The translations under genes were made by a program, and so were the position numbers. Of a stretch of 64,000 nucleotides of DNA, positions 35,248 to 47,108 are shown piece after piece. Position 1 is the first letter of the stretch. Each line of letters begins with the position of its first letter. This DNA comes from Amycolatopsis lurida. Its GTDB lineage: Bacteria; Actinomycetota; Actinomycetes; Mycobacteriales; Pseudonocardiaceae. Below the pieces are notes generated by a model. The model was not told the DNA's origin. It saw nothing but the letters and a program-made list of their open reading frames with translations, and searched no databases. Where the stretch lies: contig NZ_FNTA01000004.1 in NCBI RefSeq assembly GCF_900105055.1, positions 1,674,001-1,738,000 of the forward strand, written 5' to 3'.

Positions 35248-36393
35248 ATGCCCGAAACCGCACTCGGCCCGCTGCGCGTCCTCGACTTCTCGCGGGTGCT
35301 CGCCGGCCCGTTCGCCACCATGCTGCTGGCCGACCTCGGCGCGACGGTGATCAAGGTCGAGCGGCCGGGCACCGGCGACGACACCCGCAGCTGGGGACCG
35401 CCCTACGACGCCGCCGGCCAGGCGACGTACTTCCAGTCGGTGAACCGGAACAAGACGAGCGTGGCGCTGGACCTCGGCGATCCGGGCGATCTCGCCAAGG
35501 CCCGCGCGCTCGCGCTGGAGGCCGACGTCGTGGTCGAGAACTTCCGTCCCGGCGTGATGGAGCGGCTCGGTCTCGGCCCAGAGGTCCTGCTGGCGGCGAA
35601 TCCCGGCCTCGTCCTGTGCTCCGTCACGGGTTTCGGTTCCGGCGGCGGCGCCGCGCTGCCGGGTTACGACCTGCTCATCCAGGCCGTCGGCGGGCTGATG
35701 AGCATCACCGGCGACCCGGCGGGCGAGCCGCAGAAGGTCGGCGTCGCCCTCGTCGACGTCCTGGCCGGGCTGTTCGCGAGCGTCGGCATCCTCGCCGCAT
35801 TGCGCCATCGCGACCGGACCGGGCAGGGGCAGCGGGTCGAGATCGACCTTCTCTCCAGCCTGCTCGCCGCGCTGGTCAACCAGGGCAGCGCCTACACCTC
35901 CGGCGGGACGGTCCCGGCGCGGATGGGCAACCGGCATCCCAGCATCGCGCCCTACGAACTCGTCCCCTGCGCCGACCACGAACTCGCGCTCGCCGTCGGC
36001 AACGACCGGCAATTCGCGGCGTTGTGCGAGGTCATCGGGCTGCCGGAGCTCGCGGGCGAAACCCGGTTCGCGACCAATCCGGCGCGGGTCGAACACCGGG
36101 CCGAACTCCGCACGCTGCTCGAAGACCACCTCGGCCGGCGTCCGGCGGCCGAGTGGGCGGCGGAGTTGAGCGCGGCCGGGGTGCCCGCCGGGGAGGTCAA
36201 CGACATCGCGGGCGCGTTCGCGCTGGCCGAACGGCTCGGGCTGAACCCGATGGTGGACCTCCCACGGCCCGACGGCACCTCGGTGCGGCTGACCCGCAAC
36301 CCGATCGGGCTGTCGGCGACGCCGGCGCGCTACGAGACCGCGCCGCCGGACGACCCCGGGCAACTCACCCTTCCGTTGCCCGGCTGGAGCTGA
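35248..36393 (+). CDS. CaiB/BaiF (family III) CoA transferase
   Basis: Enzyme of 381 aa that moves CoA between carboxylic acids. The opening RVLDFSRVLAGPFATMLLAD, ATVIKVERP and the central VTGFGSGG are standard for the family. The likely catalytic Asp is in KVGVALVDVLAGLFA near residue 165. The C-terminal lid region has AERLGLNPMV and RLTRNPIGLS. ATG start follows GGGTCGGGCAC without a strong ribosome-binding site. Acid substrates cannot be predicted. The gene stands alone. Confidence 0.9.
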   Translation: MPETALGPLRVLDFSRVLAGPFATMLLADLGATVIKVERPGTGDDTRSWGPPYDAAGQATYFQSVNRNKTSVALDLGDPGDLAKARALALEADVVVENFRPGVMERLGLGPEVLLAANPGLVLCSVTGFGSGGGAALPGYDLLIQAVGGLMSITGDPAGEPQKVGVALVDVLAGLFASVGILAALRHRDRTGQGQRVEIDLLSSLLAALVNQGSAYTSGGTVPARMGNRHPSIAPYELVPCADHELALAVGNDRQFAALCEVIGLPELAGETRFATNPARVEHRAELRTLLEDHLGRRPAAEWAAELSAAGVPAGEVNDIAGAFALAERLGLNPMVDLPRPDGTSVRLTRNPIGLSATPARYETAPPDDPGQLTLPLPGWS

Positions 36394-36402
36394 CGGGGAG
36401 CC

Positions 36403-36432
36403 GTCAGCGGACTGTCAGCGCTTCGTCAACAC
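36403..36432 (+). promoter_or_regulatory. Three GTCA(G/A)CR repeats at 11-bp spacing
   Basis: GTCAGCG at 36403, GTCAGCG at 36414 and GTCAACA at 36425 form three direct repeats exactly 11 bp apart. They end about 20 bp before the monooxygenase start at 36453, overlapping the expected -35 region. Helical-turn-spaced heptamers are the classic target of SARP and OmpR-type winged-helix regulators. Confidence 0.6.
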
Positions 36433-36452
36433 CGGCCGCGAAGCTCCCTGCC

Positions 36453-37616
36453 ATGACGAACAGGACAGTCCTCATCTCCGGCGCCAGCATCGCCGGTCCC
36501 GCCCTCGCCTTCTGGCTTTCCCGCCAGGGCTACGCGGTCACCGTCGTCGAACGGTCGCGGGAGCTCCGCGGCGGCGGACAGGCGGTCGACTTCAAGGGCG
36601 CCACCCACCGCTTCGTGCTGGAGCGGATGGGCATCCTCGAGGAAATCCGCAGGCACCAGACCGGCGGGCTCGACCAGACCATCGTCGACGCCGAGGGACG
36701 GCCGCTCGCCGTCCTGCCCGGAGAGTTCACCGGAGGCGACGTCGAGATCCGCCGCGGCGACCTGGCCCGGATCCTCCACGAACGGACCGAGCGGGACTGC
36801 GAGTACGTCTTCGGCGACTCGATCGCTTCACTGACCGAGACCGCCGACGGCGTCGACGTCACCTTCGAGCGCGGTGCCCCCAGACGCTTCGACCTCGTCT
36901 TCGGCGCCGACGGTATCCACTCCACGGTGCGACGGCTGGCGTTCGGCCCGGAAGCCGACTATGTGGAACACCTCGGTCACTACTACGCCCTGGTCGAGAC
37001 CGACGAGGCCGACGGCGGTCCGGCGGTGATGTACAACGAGCCCGGCCGCATGGCGGCGACCGGCGGGCCCAAGGCGAACGCGTTCTTCGTGTTCGCCTCC
37101 CCCGAACTCGCCTACGACCGGTACGACATCGGACAGCAGAAGGACATCTTGGCCGGCGCGTTCGCCGACGGCGGCTGGCGGCTGCCGGAACTGCTGGAGG
37201 TGGTGAAGCGCTCGGACGACGTCTACCTGGATTCGATCGCCCGGGTCAAGATGGACGGCTACTCGACCGGACGCGTCGCGCTCCTCGGTGACGCGGCCTA
37301 CGGCAACACCCTCGGCGGCTTCGGCACCGGGCTCGCGATCGTCGCCGCGTATGTCATCGCGGGCGAGCTCGCCGCGGCGAACGGCGACCATGAGCCTGCC
37401 TTCCGCCGCTACGACGAGAAGTTCCGCGGCTACGCCAAGGTGGCCCGCAACGCCAACGCCGGCCCGTTCCTCGCGCCGCCGACGAACCTGCGGATCAAGC
37501 TGCGCGACCAGATGTTCCGGCGGCGGCTTCTGCTGCGCTCGATGCTGTGGGTGACCGACAAGCTGGCCACCGACATCACGCTCGACGAGTACCCCGCGCT
37601 CGCCAGGCTGGGCTGA
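36453..37616 (+). CDS. FAD-dependent monooxygenase
   Basis: PHBH-type flavoprotein hydroxylase of 387 aa. Motifs: the N-terminal FAD site ISGASIAGPALAFWLSRQG, the DG motif VFGADGIHS, and the second FAD site RVALLGDAAYGNTLGGFGTG. Resembles enzymes annotated as tetracycline- or aromatic-ring monooxygenases; the substrate is unknown. ATG 36453 has AAGCTCCC upstream, not a strong ribosome-binding site. The three 11-bp-spaced repeats before it suggest specific activation. Confidence 0.88.
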   Translation: MTNRTVLISGASIAGPALAFWLSRQGYAVTVVERSRELRGGGQAVDFKGATHRFVLERMGILEEIRRHQTGGLDQTIVDAEGRPLAVLPGEFTGGDVEIRRGDLARILHERTERDCEYVFGDSIASLTETADGVDVTFERGAPRRFDLVFGADGIHSTVRRLAFGPEADYVEHLGHYYALVETDEADGGPAVMYNEPGRMAATGGPKANAFFVFASPELAYDRYDIGQQKDILAGAFADGGWRLPELLEVVKRSDDVYLDSIARVKMDGYSTGRVALLGDAAYGNTLGGFGTGLAIVAAYVIAGELAAANGDHEPAFRRYDEKFRGYAKVARNANAGPFLAPPTNLRIKLRDQMFRRRLLLRSMLWVTDKLATDITLDEYPALARLG

Positions 37617-37856
37617 TTCACAGCGGCGGCGCGGCTCCGTTCGTGCTCATCGGGGCGCCTGGCCTTGGCGCTGGCCGGGTTCATCCCCGCGGGTCTCTGG
37701 GCGTTCCGCCGGGCGATCACCTGACTTCGGCGTGCGCCCTCCGCGATGTCGTGGTCGGCTGGACGAAGTTTCCCGCGTGACGTTTCCGGGGAAGCCGTGT
37801 CTTAGCTGGTGAGGTGAAGGGAGCTTCGGCATGACGGCGCTGCACAGGTGCGCTCG

Positions 37857-38438
37857 ATGACGACCTCGGAGAGAACCGAACCGCTCGCGGCCGGCGAAAC
37901 CATGCTGGACGACGCGACGCTGGTCGCGCGCGCCCGCGACGGTGAGATCCGCGCGTACGAGCAGCTCGTCCTGCGGTTCCAAGGGCCGATGTACCGGCTG
38001 GCGCTGCGGATGCTCGGGAACAAAGGGGACGCCGAGGACGTCGTCCAGGAGGTGTTCCTCGTCGCCTGGCGAAGGCTCGACCAGCTGCAGGAGGACGCGG
38101 CGTTCGTCGGCTGGCTCTACCGGATGACCACCAACCGGTGCCTGAACGTGATCCGCGCCAGGAAGCCGGTGGCCGACGTCGAGCTGGATCAGCAGGAGTC
38201 CGCCGGTTCGGTGGGACGGCCGGACCGCGCGGCGGAGACGAGCGCGCAGATGGCGGCCCTGACCGGGGCCTTGGACCAGCTGACCGCCGAGCAACGGGCC
38301 TGCTGGCTGTTGCGCGAGGTCCACGGGCGCTCCTACGAGGAGATCGCGAAGGCGATCGGGGCGACCACCACCGCGGTGCGCGGACGCATCGCGCGAGCAC
38401 GAGCACAGTTGGCGGAGGTGATGGCGCCATGGCGATGA
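37857..38438 (+). CDS. ECF-type RNA polymerase sigma factor
   Basis: Sigma-70 family protein of 193 aa with regions 2 and 4 only. Region 2: AYEQLVLRFQGPMYRLALRM and GDAEDVVQEVFLVAWRRLDQ. Region 4: LTAEQRACWLLREVHGRSYE, then AKAIGATTTAVRGRIARAR. First gene of a four-gene operon with an anti-sigma/Asp23 fusion. ATG 37857 overlaps the stop of a 9-codon upstream frame at 37831-37860 that has a strong ribosome-binding site (AAGGGAG); GTG 37848 is another possible start. Confidence 0.92.
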   Translation: MTTSERTEPLAAGETMLDDATLVARARDGEIRAYEQLVLRFQGPMYRLALRMLGNKGDAEDVVQEVFLVAWRRLDQLQEDAAFVGWLYRMTTNRCLNVIRARKPVADVELDQQESAGSVGRPDRAAETSAQMAALTGALDQLTAEQRACWLLREVHGRSYEEIAKAIGATTTAVRGRIARARAQLAEVMAPWR

Positions 38439-38995
38439 ACCACGCGACCCGCGACTACCTGCTGCCGTGCGGCCGTGATGTGGAACAGATCTGGGACCGG
38501 CTCGATGAGGTCGATGCCGGCCGGGCGGACCCGCACGAACTCGACTGCCCGCACTGCCGGGCGACCAGGGAGAGCCTCCGCGTGTTGCGCGGGCTGACCA
38601 GGGAACTGGCCGAAGACGACGCCGAGCCCTCGCCGGATCTCACCAGCCGGATCATGTCCGCGATCCGCGCCGAGGTGCGGCGCCGGGACCTGGTGCCGCT
38701 GGCCAGCCCGGAACCGGGCGACGTGCAGGTGAGCGATCAGGCGGTCGCGGCGGTGCTGCGGTTCGCCGCGGACTCCGTCGACGGTGTCCGCGCGCGGCGC
38801 TGCCGGGTCCACCGGTCGGGGGAAGACGCCGACGCGCTGGCCGTGGACGTGGAGCTGAGCCTGGCGATAGCGCATGATTTCGACGGTGACTCGCTGGACC
38901 TGGTCCGCGAGCGGGTCACGGCGGCGGCCGGCGCCAGGGTGGGTCTCCGGCTGGCCCGGCTCGATCTGGTGGTGGAGGACATCTATGACGCGTGA
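38429..38995 (+). CDS. Zinc-type anti-sigma domain fused to Asp23/Gls24-like domain
   Basis: Protein of 188 aa. Residues 1-80 resemble a zinc-associated anti-sigma domain: H36-E-L-D-C40-P-H-C43 matches the H-x3-C-x2-C core. Residues about 95-188 read like an Asp23/Gls24 envelope-stress domain (VQVSDQAVAAVLRFAADSVD, then GDSLDLVRERVTAAAGARVG). There is no membrane helix. The gene overlaps the sigma gene by 10 bp, so it is the natural anti-sigma factor. Fusion with an Asp23 domain suggests that signal input comes from the envelope Asp23 proteins encoded next (inference). Confidence 0.78.
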   Translation: MAMNHATRDYLLPCGRDVEQIWDRLDEVDAGRADPHELDCPHCRATRESLRVLRGLTRELAEDDAEPSPDLTSRIMSAIRAEVRRRDLVPLASPEPGDVQVSDQAVAAVLRFAADSVDGVRARRCRVHRSGEDADALAVDVELSLAIAHDFDGDSLDLVRERVTAAAGARVGLRLARLDLVVEDIYDA

Positions 38996-39386
38996 GCAGG
39001 CCCCGGCCAGGCCACTGACCGAAACGGTGATCTCCCCGCCGGTGATCGCGGCCGTCGCCGCGCATGCCGCGGCCCGGGTCCCCGGCGTGGTCCGCCTGGA
39101 ACCCGGGCTGCGCGGCCTGGCCGGTTCGCTGACCCGGATCGCGCGGCAGCGGATCAAGGGCCTCGAACCGGCGCCGACGGAGGGGGTCCGCGCGTTCGTC
39201 GAGCACGATCCGACGGACGTCCGGGTGGAGATCGACCTCTCCCTCTCCGGGCTGGACCAGGCCGCGGCGACGGCGCAGGCGGTTCAGCGTGCCGTCGGCA
39301 AGGCGGTCACCGAGGCGACCGGGCTCACCCCGTCGGCCGTCTCGGTGTCCATTTTGGACATCGAAATCCGTGGAGGACTGTTGTGA
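38985..39386 (+). CDS. Asp23/Gls24 family envelope stress protein
   Basis: Protein of 133 aa. TVISPPVIAAVAAHAAARVP followed by GVVRLEPGL, and VRVEIDLSLSGLDQAAATAQ with AVGKAVTEATGL, are the family pattern. ATG 38985 has GGTGGAGG upstream and overlaps the previous stop by 11 bp. In Gram-positive bacteria Asp23 proteins form membrane-associated polymers in cell-wall stress. It is the third gene of the sigma operon. Confidence 0.85.
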   Translation: MTREQAPARPLTETVISPPVIAAVAAHAAARVPGVVRLEPGLRGLAGSLTRIARQRIKGLEPAPTEGVRAFVEHDPTDVRVEIDLSLSGLDQAAATAQAVQRAVGKAVTEATGLTPSAVSVSILDIEIRGGLL

Positions 39387-39688
39387 CCGCACGATCCGAA
39401 CTGACCGCGTCCCTGCTGAGCACCCTCCGCGAGGTGCCGGGGCTGCGCGCGGCCACGCCGTCGACCACCGCCGCCGCCTCGGCGGTGCCGTGGGACCTCG
39501 ACGTGATGGCCGTCGACATCTCCGAGAACGTCGTCGAGATCCGCGTGGTCGCGCTGGAGGTACCGATCCCGCCGCTCACGGAGGTCGCCGGGGCGGCCTT
39601 GCGCGCGGTGCTCACCGGAACCCCGTGGGAGAACGCGGACCTGCGGATCGTCGTGACCGACGTGGACGCCGCCGCACTCGTTCCCTGA
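39383..39688 (+). CDS. Small Asp23-like operon protein
   Basis: Protein of 101 aa, last gene of the sigma operon. The GTG start overlaps the preceding TGA by 4 bp. The strand pattern VMAVDISENVVEIRVVALEV with a closing helix (EVAGAALRAVL) and a final strand (LRIVVTDVDAAALVP) resembles the Asp23 half-domain, but similarity is weak. Tight coupling says it works with the preceding proteins. Confidence 0.7.
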   Translation: MTARSELTASLLSTLREVPGLRAATPSTTAAASAVPWDLDVMAVDISENVVEIRVVALEVPIPPLTEVAGAALRAVLTGTPWENADLRIVVTDVDAAALVP

Positions 39689-39692
39689 CCCG

Positions 39693-39735
39693 AAAAAATC
39701 GCGGTGGCCACGCCCGGAAGCGTGGCCACCGCGAT
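39693..39735 (-). terminator. Intrinsic terminator of the fasciclin gene
   Basis: A perfect 16-bp stem (39698-39713 with 39720-39735) and 6-nt loop. On the minus strand the stem is followed by a run of T (AAAAAA at 39693-39698 on the plus strand), so it ends transcripts of the fasciclin lipoprotein gene. It may also stop the plus-strand sigma operon, though without a T-run. Confidence 0.85.
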
Positions 39736-39749
39736 CATGGGGTGGGGAC

Positions 39750-40427
39750 CTAGTTCTTGTTGGTGCCCGGCGTCAGCACCTTGTCGATGACGAAGACGGT
39801 GGCGTTCTTGGTGGGGATGTTGCCGCACAGCACCTTCGCGCCGTTGACGGTCATGTTCTCGCCGGAACCCTCGATCTTCACCGGGCCGCCCGCGGTGTTC
39901 AGGCTCTCCACGGACTTGGCGGACTCCAGGCCCTTGGCGTCGTAACGCTTGCCGACGACGTGGTACTGCAGGATCGGGGCCAGCTGGTCCGGCTTGCCCG
40001 CCAGCTCGGTGAACTTGGCGTCACCCAGGGCCTGGAAGGCCGGGTCCGCCGGGGCGAACACGGTGATGGCCTGCTGGCTGTTGAGGGTGTCGACCAGGTT
40101 GGTGGCCTTGACCGCGGCGACCAGCTTGGTCAGCAGCGGGTTGGTCGACGCGGCACTGGCGACCGGCTGCGGGCCCATCGAGTCCAGCGAGCCGGGCGCA
40201 CTGCCCTGCGGCAGCTGCGAACAGGCCGGGCCGAACACGTCGGCGTTGGTGGTGACGCCGTCACCCGAGGCGGCGCTGGACATCGGGGCCGACATCGACG
40301 AGGACGGGGCGGGCGCGGGGGCACTGCTGGAGCTGCCGGACGAAGCGCTGTCGTTGCTGCTGCAGGCGGCCAGGGCCAGCGCGGTGACCGCGGTGAAACC
40401 GATTCCTGCGACGCGAAGCTTGCTCAC
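39750..40427 (-). CDS. Fasciclin-domain lipoprotein
   Basis: Cell-surface lipoprotein of 225 aa. Signal peptide with lipobox LAAC at Cys22, a Ser/Ala/Pro linker, then one fasciclin (FAS1) domain: VDTLNSQQAITVFAPADPAF, LAPILQYHVVGKRYD and NATVFVIDKVLTP. Homologous to mycobacterial MPT70/MPT83. GTG start with GGAG upstream. It lies 88 bp after the molybdopterin oxidoreductase gene on the same strand, a pairing common in actinobacteria. Confidence 0.92.
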   Translation of the reverse strand: MSKLRVAGIGFTAVTALALAACSSNDSASSGSSSSAPAPAPSSSMSAPMSSAASGDGVTTNADVFGPACSQLPQGSAPGSLDSMGPQPVASAASTNPLLTKLVAAVKATNLVDTLNSQQAITVFAPADPAFQALGDAKFTELAGKPDQLAPILQYHVVGKRYDAKGLESAKSVESLNTAGGPVKIEGSGENMTVNGAKVLCGNIPTKNATVFVIDKVLTPGTNKN

Positions 40428-40515
40428 GGAAAATCACTCCATTTGTTTTTCGGACTCTTGCCGGGTATTCGGACCTACTGCGAAATCGGATTGCCCCTCT
40501 TTCGAGTGACGCCGA

Positions 40516-43758
<3,243 letters not shown>

Positions 43759-43779
43759 CCCGGACGAACGGGACGCGAA

Positions 43780-43819
43780 AGCGCCGGGCGCGCGGCATCG
43801 AAGCCGTTCGCCCGGCGCT
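43780..43819. terminator. Bidirectional terminator between argG and the LprG-like gene
   Basis: AGCGCCGGGCG pairs perfectly with CGCCCGGCGCT (11 bp) around an 18-nt loop, 21 bp after the argG stop and just before the convergent gene's stop. GTTCTTC follows on the plus strand. Confidence 0.65.
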
Positions 43820-43832
43820 GTTCTTCATCCGG

Positions 43833-45125
43833 TCAGCCGCCGAGCTTCGACCGGCGTTCCGTCAGCTCGTCGACCAGACGGGTGATCTCGACCTGCCCGA
43901 TCGCTTCGGCCAGCACGGCGACCGACGCGATGCTCTCGATCCGGTACTGGACCGGCACCCCGCCGGAGGCTCGCGATCGCGCCTCGGCATCCGCCTTCTT
44001 CTCCGCTTCGACGGACGAGAAGACGCTCCCGGCACCGCCGTTGACACAGCTGATCGAAGCCGAACCGTTCAACGGCAGACTGGCGCTTTCCCGGCAACTG
44101 CCCGCCGCGCGGCCACCGATGGTCACGTTCGCGGTCATCGTGGCGTTGACCTTGCCGCTGACCTTCCCACCGCTGCTCGCCGAGGCGGAGTTGGACACGT
44201 TCGCCGTCACCGTGCAGCCCGACGAGCCGCACGCGACCGTGGCCGCACCGTTCATGTCGAACCGCACACTGGTGTCGACGGCACCGGACAGCTTCTTGGT
44301 GTTCGCCGTCAGATCTTCGTAGACGGCGTCGGTCTCCTGCGGCGACAAAGCGTCCACATCGGACTCACCGAGGCCGGCGCCGGACGGGATCGGCGGCCGT
44401 GACTCCGAGCCGGGCATGGACGGTATCCCGCCGGGCATTTTCACGGAGTAGCGGAGAAGCCGGTGCGGTGCCTCCTTCGAGACGTACAGGTCACCCGCCG
44501 GCGTGCTCGCCTTGAGCGCCGGAACGTCCCGCACGGTCTCGTTCTGATCCCCGGGGATCTCGTCCGCCCGGTCCAGCGCCGCGCGCAGCCGGGCGGCGAG
44601 TTTCTCCGGGGACTCGAACTGCTGCAGAGCCGGGCCGAACAGCGCGTCCTCGCCGGTGATCCACCGGTCCTTGAGCTCGTCGGTCCCGCCCGCGTCCGCC
44701 ATCGCCCCGGGCAGCATGCCGTCCGGCGCCTTGAAGTAGACCTTGCCGCCGACGACCAGGATGTCGATCTTCTTGCCCTGGAAGGACATCGTGCCGGACG
44801 TCTCACCGTGCGCGGTGGTCTTGACGTCCGTCTTGATCATCCCGCCGACCCCGGAGGTGCTGTTGCGGACGGCAGGCGCCGAAGAAAGCCCGGCGAGCGC
44901 CTGCTCGAAGGGTTCACGGTCCCCCTTCGACGGCCACAGGAGCCAGGTCGTCAGACCCGCGAGGAGCACCAGCACCAGTCCGGCGATCCCGCCGAACAGC
45001 AGCCACCGGGGTTTCCGGGCGGGCGGCCCCGGTACCGGTTGCGGGACCCAGCCCTGCGGCGGCGGCCACTGCGCGCCTCCGGGTGGGATTGTTTGCTCCA
45101 CGTCGCCCTCCATCACTGTTCTCAC
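43833..45125 (-). CDS. Membrane-anchored LprG/LolA-like surface protein
   Basis: Protein of 430 aa. A Pro-rich cytoplasmic tail (about 35 residues) precedes one membrane helix (LLFGGIAGLVLVLLAGLTTW). The outer part begins like LppX/LprG lipoproteins (SGTMSFQGKKIDILVVGGKV, then YFKAPDGMLPG), which bind lipids, and ends with a Ser/Ala/Gly-rich beta region with Cys pairs (CGSSGC, SCRESA, SCVNGG). GTG 45125 has GAGG seven bases upstream; ATG 45113 is an alternative. Function unknown. Confidence 0.72.
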   Translation of the reverse strand: MRTVMEGDVEQTIPPGGAQWPPPQGWVPQPVPGPPARKPRWLLFGGIAGLVLVLLAGLTTWLLWPSKGDREPFEQALAGLSSAPAVRNSTSGVGGMIKTDVKTTAHGETSGTMSFQGKKIDILVVGGKVYFKAPDGMLPGAMADAGGTDELKDRWITGEDALFGPALQQFESPEKLAARLRAALDRADEIPGDQNETVRDVPALKASTPAGDLYVSKEAPHRLLRYSVKMPGGIPSMPGSESRPPIPSGAGLGESDVDALSPQETDAVYEDLTANTKKLSGAVDTSVRFDMNGAATVACGSSGCTVTANVSNSASASSGGKVSGKVNATMTANVTIGGRAAGSCRESASLPLNGSASISCVNGGAGSVFSSVEAEKKADAEARSRASGGVPVQYRIESIASVAVLAEAIGQVEITRLVDELTERRSKLGG

Positions 45126-45229
45126 CGGACGACCTCACGCTAGGGAGGAATGATGAAAACTTGATGAAACGCGATCCGACGAACCGGAAGGCCCTGCCGC
45201 GCCGGGCGGACGCGGCAGGGGAAGCCGGT

Positions 45230-46414
45230 TCAGCCCTTGCGCGCGAACGAGATCCGGTGCAGTCCGCCGGGCTGCTCGTCGGCCAGGTACAGCTCGCCGT
45301 TCTGGTCGGTGCCGAACGTGGTGGCGTCGAGCGGGAACTCGCCGATCCGGGCGCTTTCGTAGGTGCCGTCGGTCTTCTTGCGGACGGCCCAGGCCGTTCC
45401 CTGGCAGAAGTCGGTGGCGAGGTAGGTCCCGCCCGCCAGCGCCGCGTACTTCCTGCCGCGGTAGACATGCCCGCCGATCACCGCGCAGCCTTCCGCGCCG
45501 GAGATGTAGTGGAAGACCGGATCGGTGTAGGTCACGCCGTCCTTGCACCGTGTCTCGTCGAACACGACCGGCCCTTCTTTGCAGGACCAGCCGAAGTTCG
45601 CGCCGCCCTTGCCCTTGGCGAGGTGGTCGACCTCCTCGAACCGGCCCTGGCCGACGTCGCCGATCCACAGCGAACCGTCGGCCGGATCGAAGGAGAACCG
45701 CCACGGATTGCGGAGCCCGTACGACCAGATCTCCGGACGCGCGCCCGCGACGCCGACGAACGGATTGCCTGCTGGGACGCAGTACTTCAGCGGACGGCAC
45801 GCGCGGTCGACGTCGATCCGCAGGATCTTGCCCAGCAACGTGTCCAGGCGCTGCCCGCTGGCTAGCGGATCGCCGCCTCCGCCACCGTCACCGATCCCCC
45901 AGTACAGATACCCGTCCTGGCCGAACGCCAGCTGGCCGCCGTTGTGGTTGGGGAACTCGGAATGCGGCTGGGTGATCAGCTCGGTGAGCTCGCCGGTGTC
46001 CAGCCGGACGCGGGACAGAGTCACCGCACTGTCGGCTTTGCGGGTGTACGCGACGTAAACCCGCCGGTCCTTGGCGATCGCCAACCCGAGCAGCCCGCGC
46101 TCGACGTCCGCGCCGTTCACCTTGGCGCTGATGTCCAGAACCGGCTTGGCGGCGAGCCCGGTCCGGGGATGGTAAGCCCGGACGACGCCTCTCTTCTCCA
46201 CGATGAGGATCCGGCCGCTGCCGTCGTTCAGCGCGGTGATCGCGGTCGGGTTGACCAGCCCGGACGCGACCTTGGTCGCCGTGGCGGTCAGCTCGCCGAG
46301 CGGAACGCCCCGCGTCTCCCCGGGTTCCGCGCTGCTCATGGCCGGGAGCAGCGCACCCGCCAAAGCGAGCCCGGCCACCAGGGACAACCCCCGGCGGAAG
46401 TGCCGTCGCGTCAT
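45230..46414 (-). CDS. Secreted PQQ-dependent sugar dehydrogenase-like protein
   Basis: Beta-propeller protein of 394 aa of the glucose/sorbosone dehydrogenase family. Basic N-terminus RRHFRRGLSLVAG and a hydrophobic stretch ending SSAEP form a Tat- or Sec-type signal. Motifs: GRILIVEKRGVVR, VERGLLGLAIAKD, SEFPNHNGGQLAFGQDGYLY, GLRNPWRFSFDPADGSLWIG and NFGWSCKEG. Cofactor PQQ is inferred from the family. It is upstream in orientation to the membrane protein gene and 104 bp from it. Confidence 0.9.
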   Translation of the reverse strand: MTRRHFRRGLSLVAGLALAGALLPAMSSAEPGETRGVPLGELTATATKVASGLVNPTAITALNDGSGRILIVEKRGVVRAYHPRTGLAAKPVLDISAKVNGADVERGLLGLAIAKDRRVYVAYTRKADSAVTLSRVRLDTGELTELITQPHSEFPNHNGGQLAFGQDGYLYWGIGDGGGGGDPLASGQRLDTLLGKILRIDVDRACRPLKYCVPAGNPFVGVAGARPEIWSYGLRNPWRFSFDPADGSLWIGDVGQGRFEEVDHLAKGKGGANFGWSCKEGPVVFDETRCKDGVTYTDPVFHYISGAEGCAVIGGHVYRGRKYAALAGGTYLATDFCQGTAWAVRKKTDGTYESARIGEFPLDATTFGTDQNGELYLADEQPGGLHRISFARKG

Positions 46415-46751
46415 GAGGACTCCAATCGCCAGTGAATGGTCTGGTCCAATTCAACTGCGACCGGAGGAGCGGCGGTACCTCCATCCGCGAGCTTTCCGTC
46501 GGTTTCTTTCCGTCTTCAGGCAACGCCTCGGAGGGATGGAGTTGCGGCCGAGCACTCGTGGAATGGACACCATGCGCCCGCAAGCCTTCGGCGACACGCC
46601 GTTCCTGGCCGCCACATTCGAGGGAAACACTCGGATAGCGGTGTGGGATCCGACGCCCATACCGTTGGCTGGAGGGTCGAAATGGAGCCTGGGCCACCAG
46701 GAACCTAGCGTCGGACAACGATCGATCAGCTGTGCGGGCGGCGATGATCTG
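46415..46751. other. Divergent intergenic region, 337 bp
   Basis: Between the sugar dehydrogenase gene and the double-HTH gene. Frames extend through it from the latter, but codon use and lack of motifs argue against coding. No dyad or terminator was noticed. Confidence 0.4.
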
Positions 46752-47108
46752 ATGACCGAAGAAGATGACAGCCCCGGGGAACATATCGGGGCCACCGAGC
46801 ATGGGGACGACCTCGGCTCACTGGACGACGAGCTGGTACGTCTCTACAACGACGGCGAGACGATCGAAGGTCTCGCGAAACGCTACGCGTTGAGCTATCA
46901 CAAGGTACGCACCACCCTGCTGACCGCCGGTGTCACGCTCCGGCCGCCGAAAATCCAGCTCCCGCCCACACCTCCAGGCCTGGTCAACGCCTATCTGGCG
47001 GGCCGGAGCATCCGGCAGCTCGCCGACATTCACGGTATGAGTTACAACCAGACCCGCCGAATCCTTCTCGCCGAAGGCGTCACCCTGCGCCCACGAGGGC
47101 GACAGTAG
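46752..47108 (+). CDS. Small protein with two tandem helix-turn-helix units
   Basis: Protein of 118 aa. After an acidic N-terminus there are two similar HTH segments: LYNDGETIEGLAKRYALSYH ... GVTLRP, and YLAGRSIRQLADIHGMSYNQ ... GVTLRP, separated by a Pro-rich linker. Each resembles the resolvase/MerR-like helix-turn-helix of small actinobacterial DNA-binding proteins. The start is uncertain because no strong ribosome-binding site is seen. Targets unknown. Confidence 0.72.
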   Translation: MTEEDDSPGEHIGATEHGDDLGSLDDELVRLYNDGETIEGLAKRYALSYHKVRTTLLTAGVTLRPPKIQLPPTPPGLVNAYLAGRSIRQLADIHGMSYNQTRRILLAEGVTLRPRGRQ

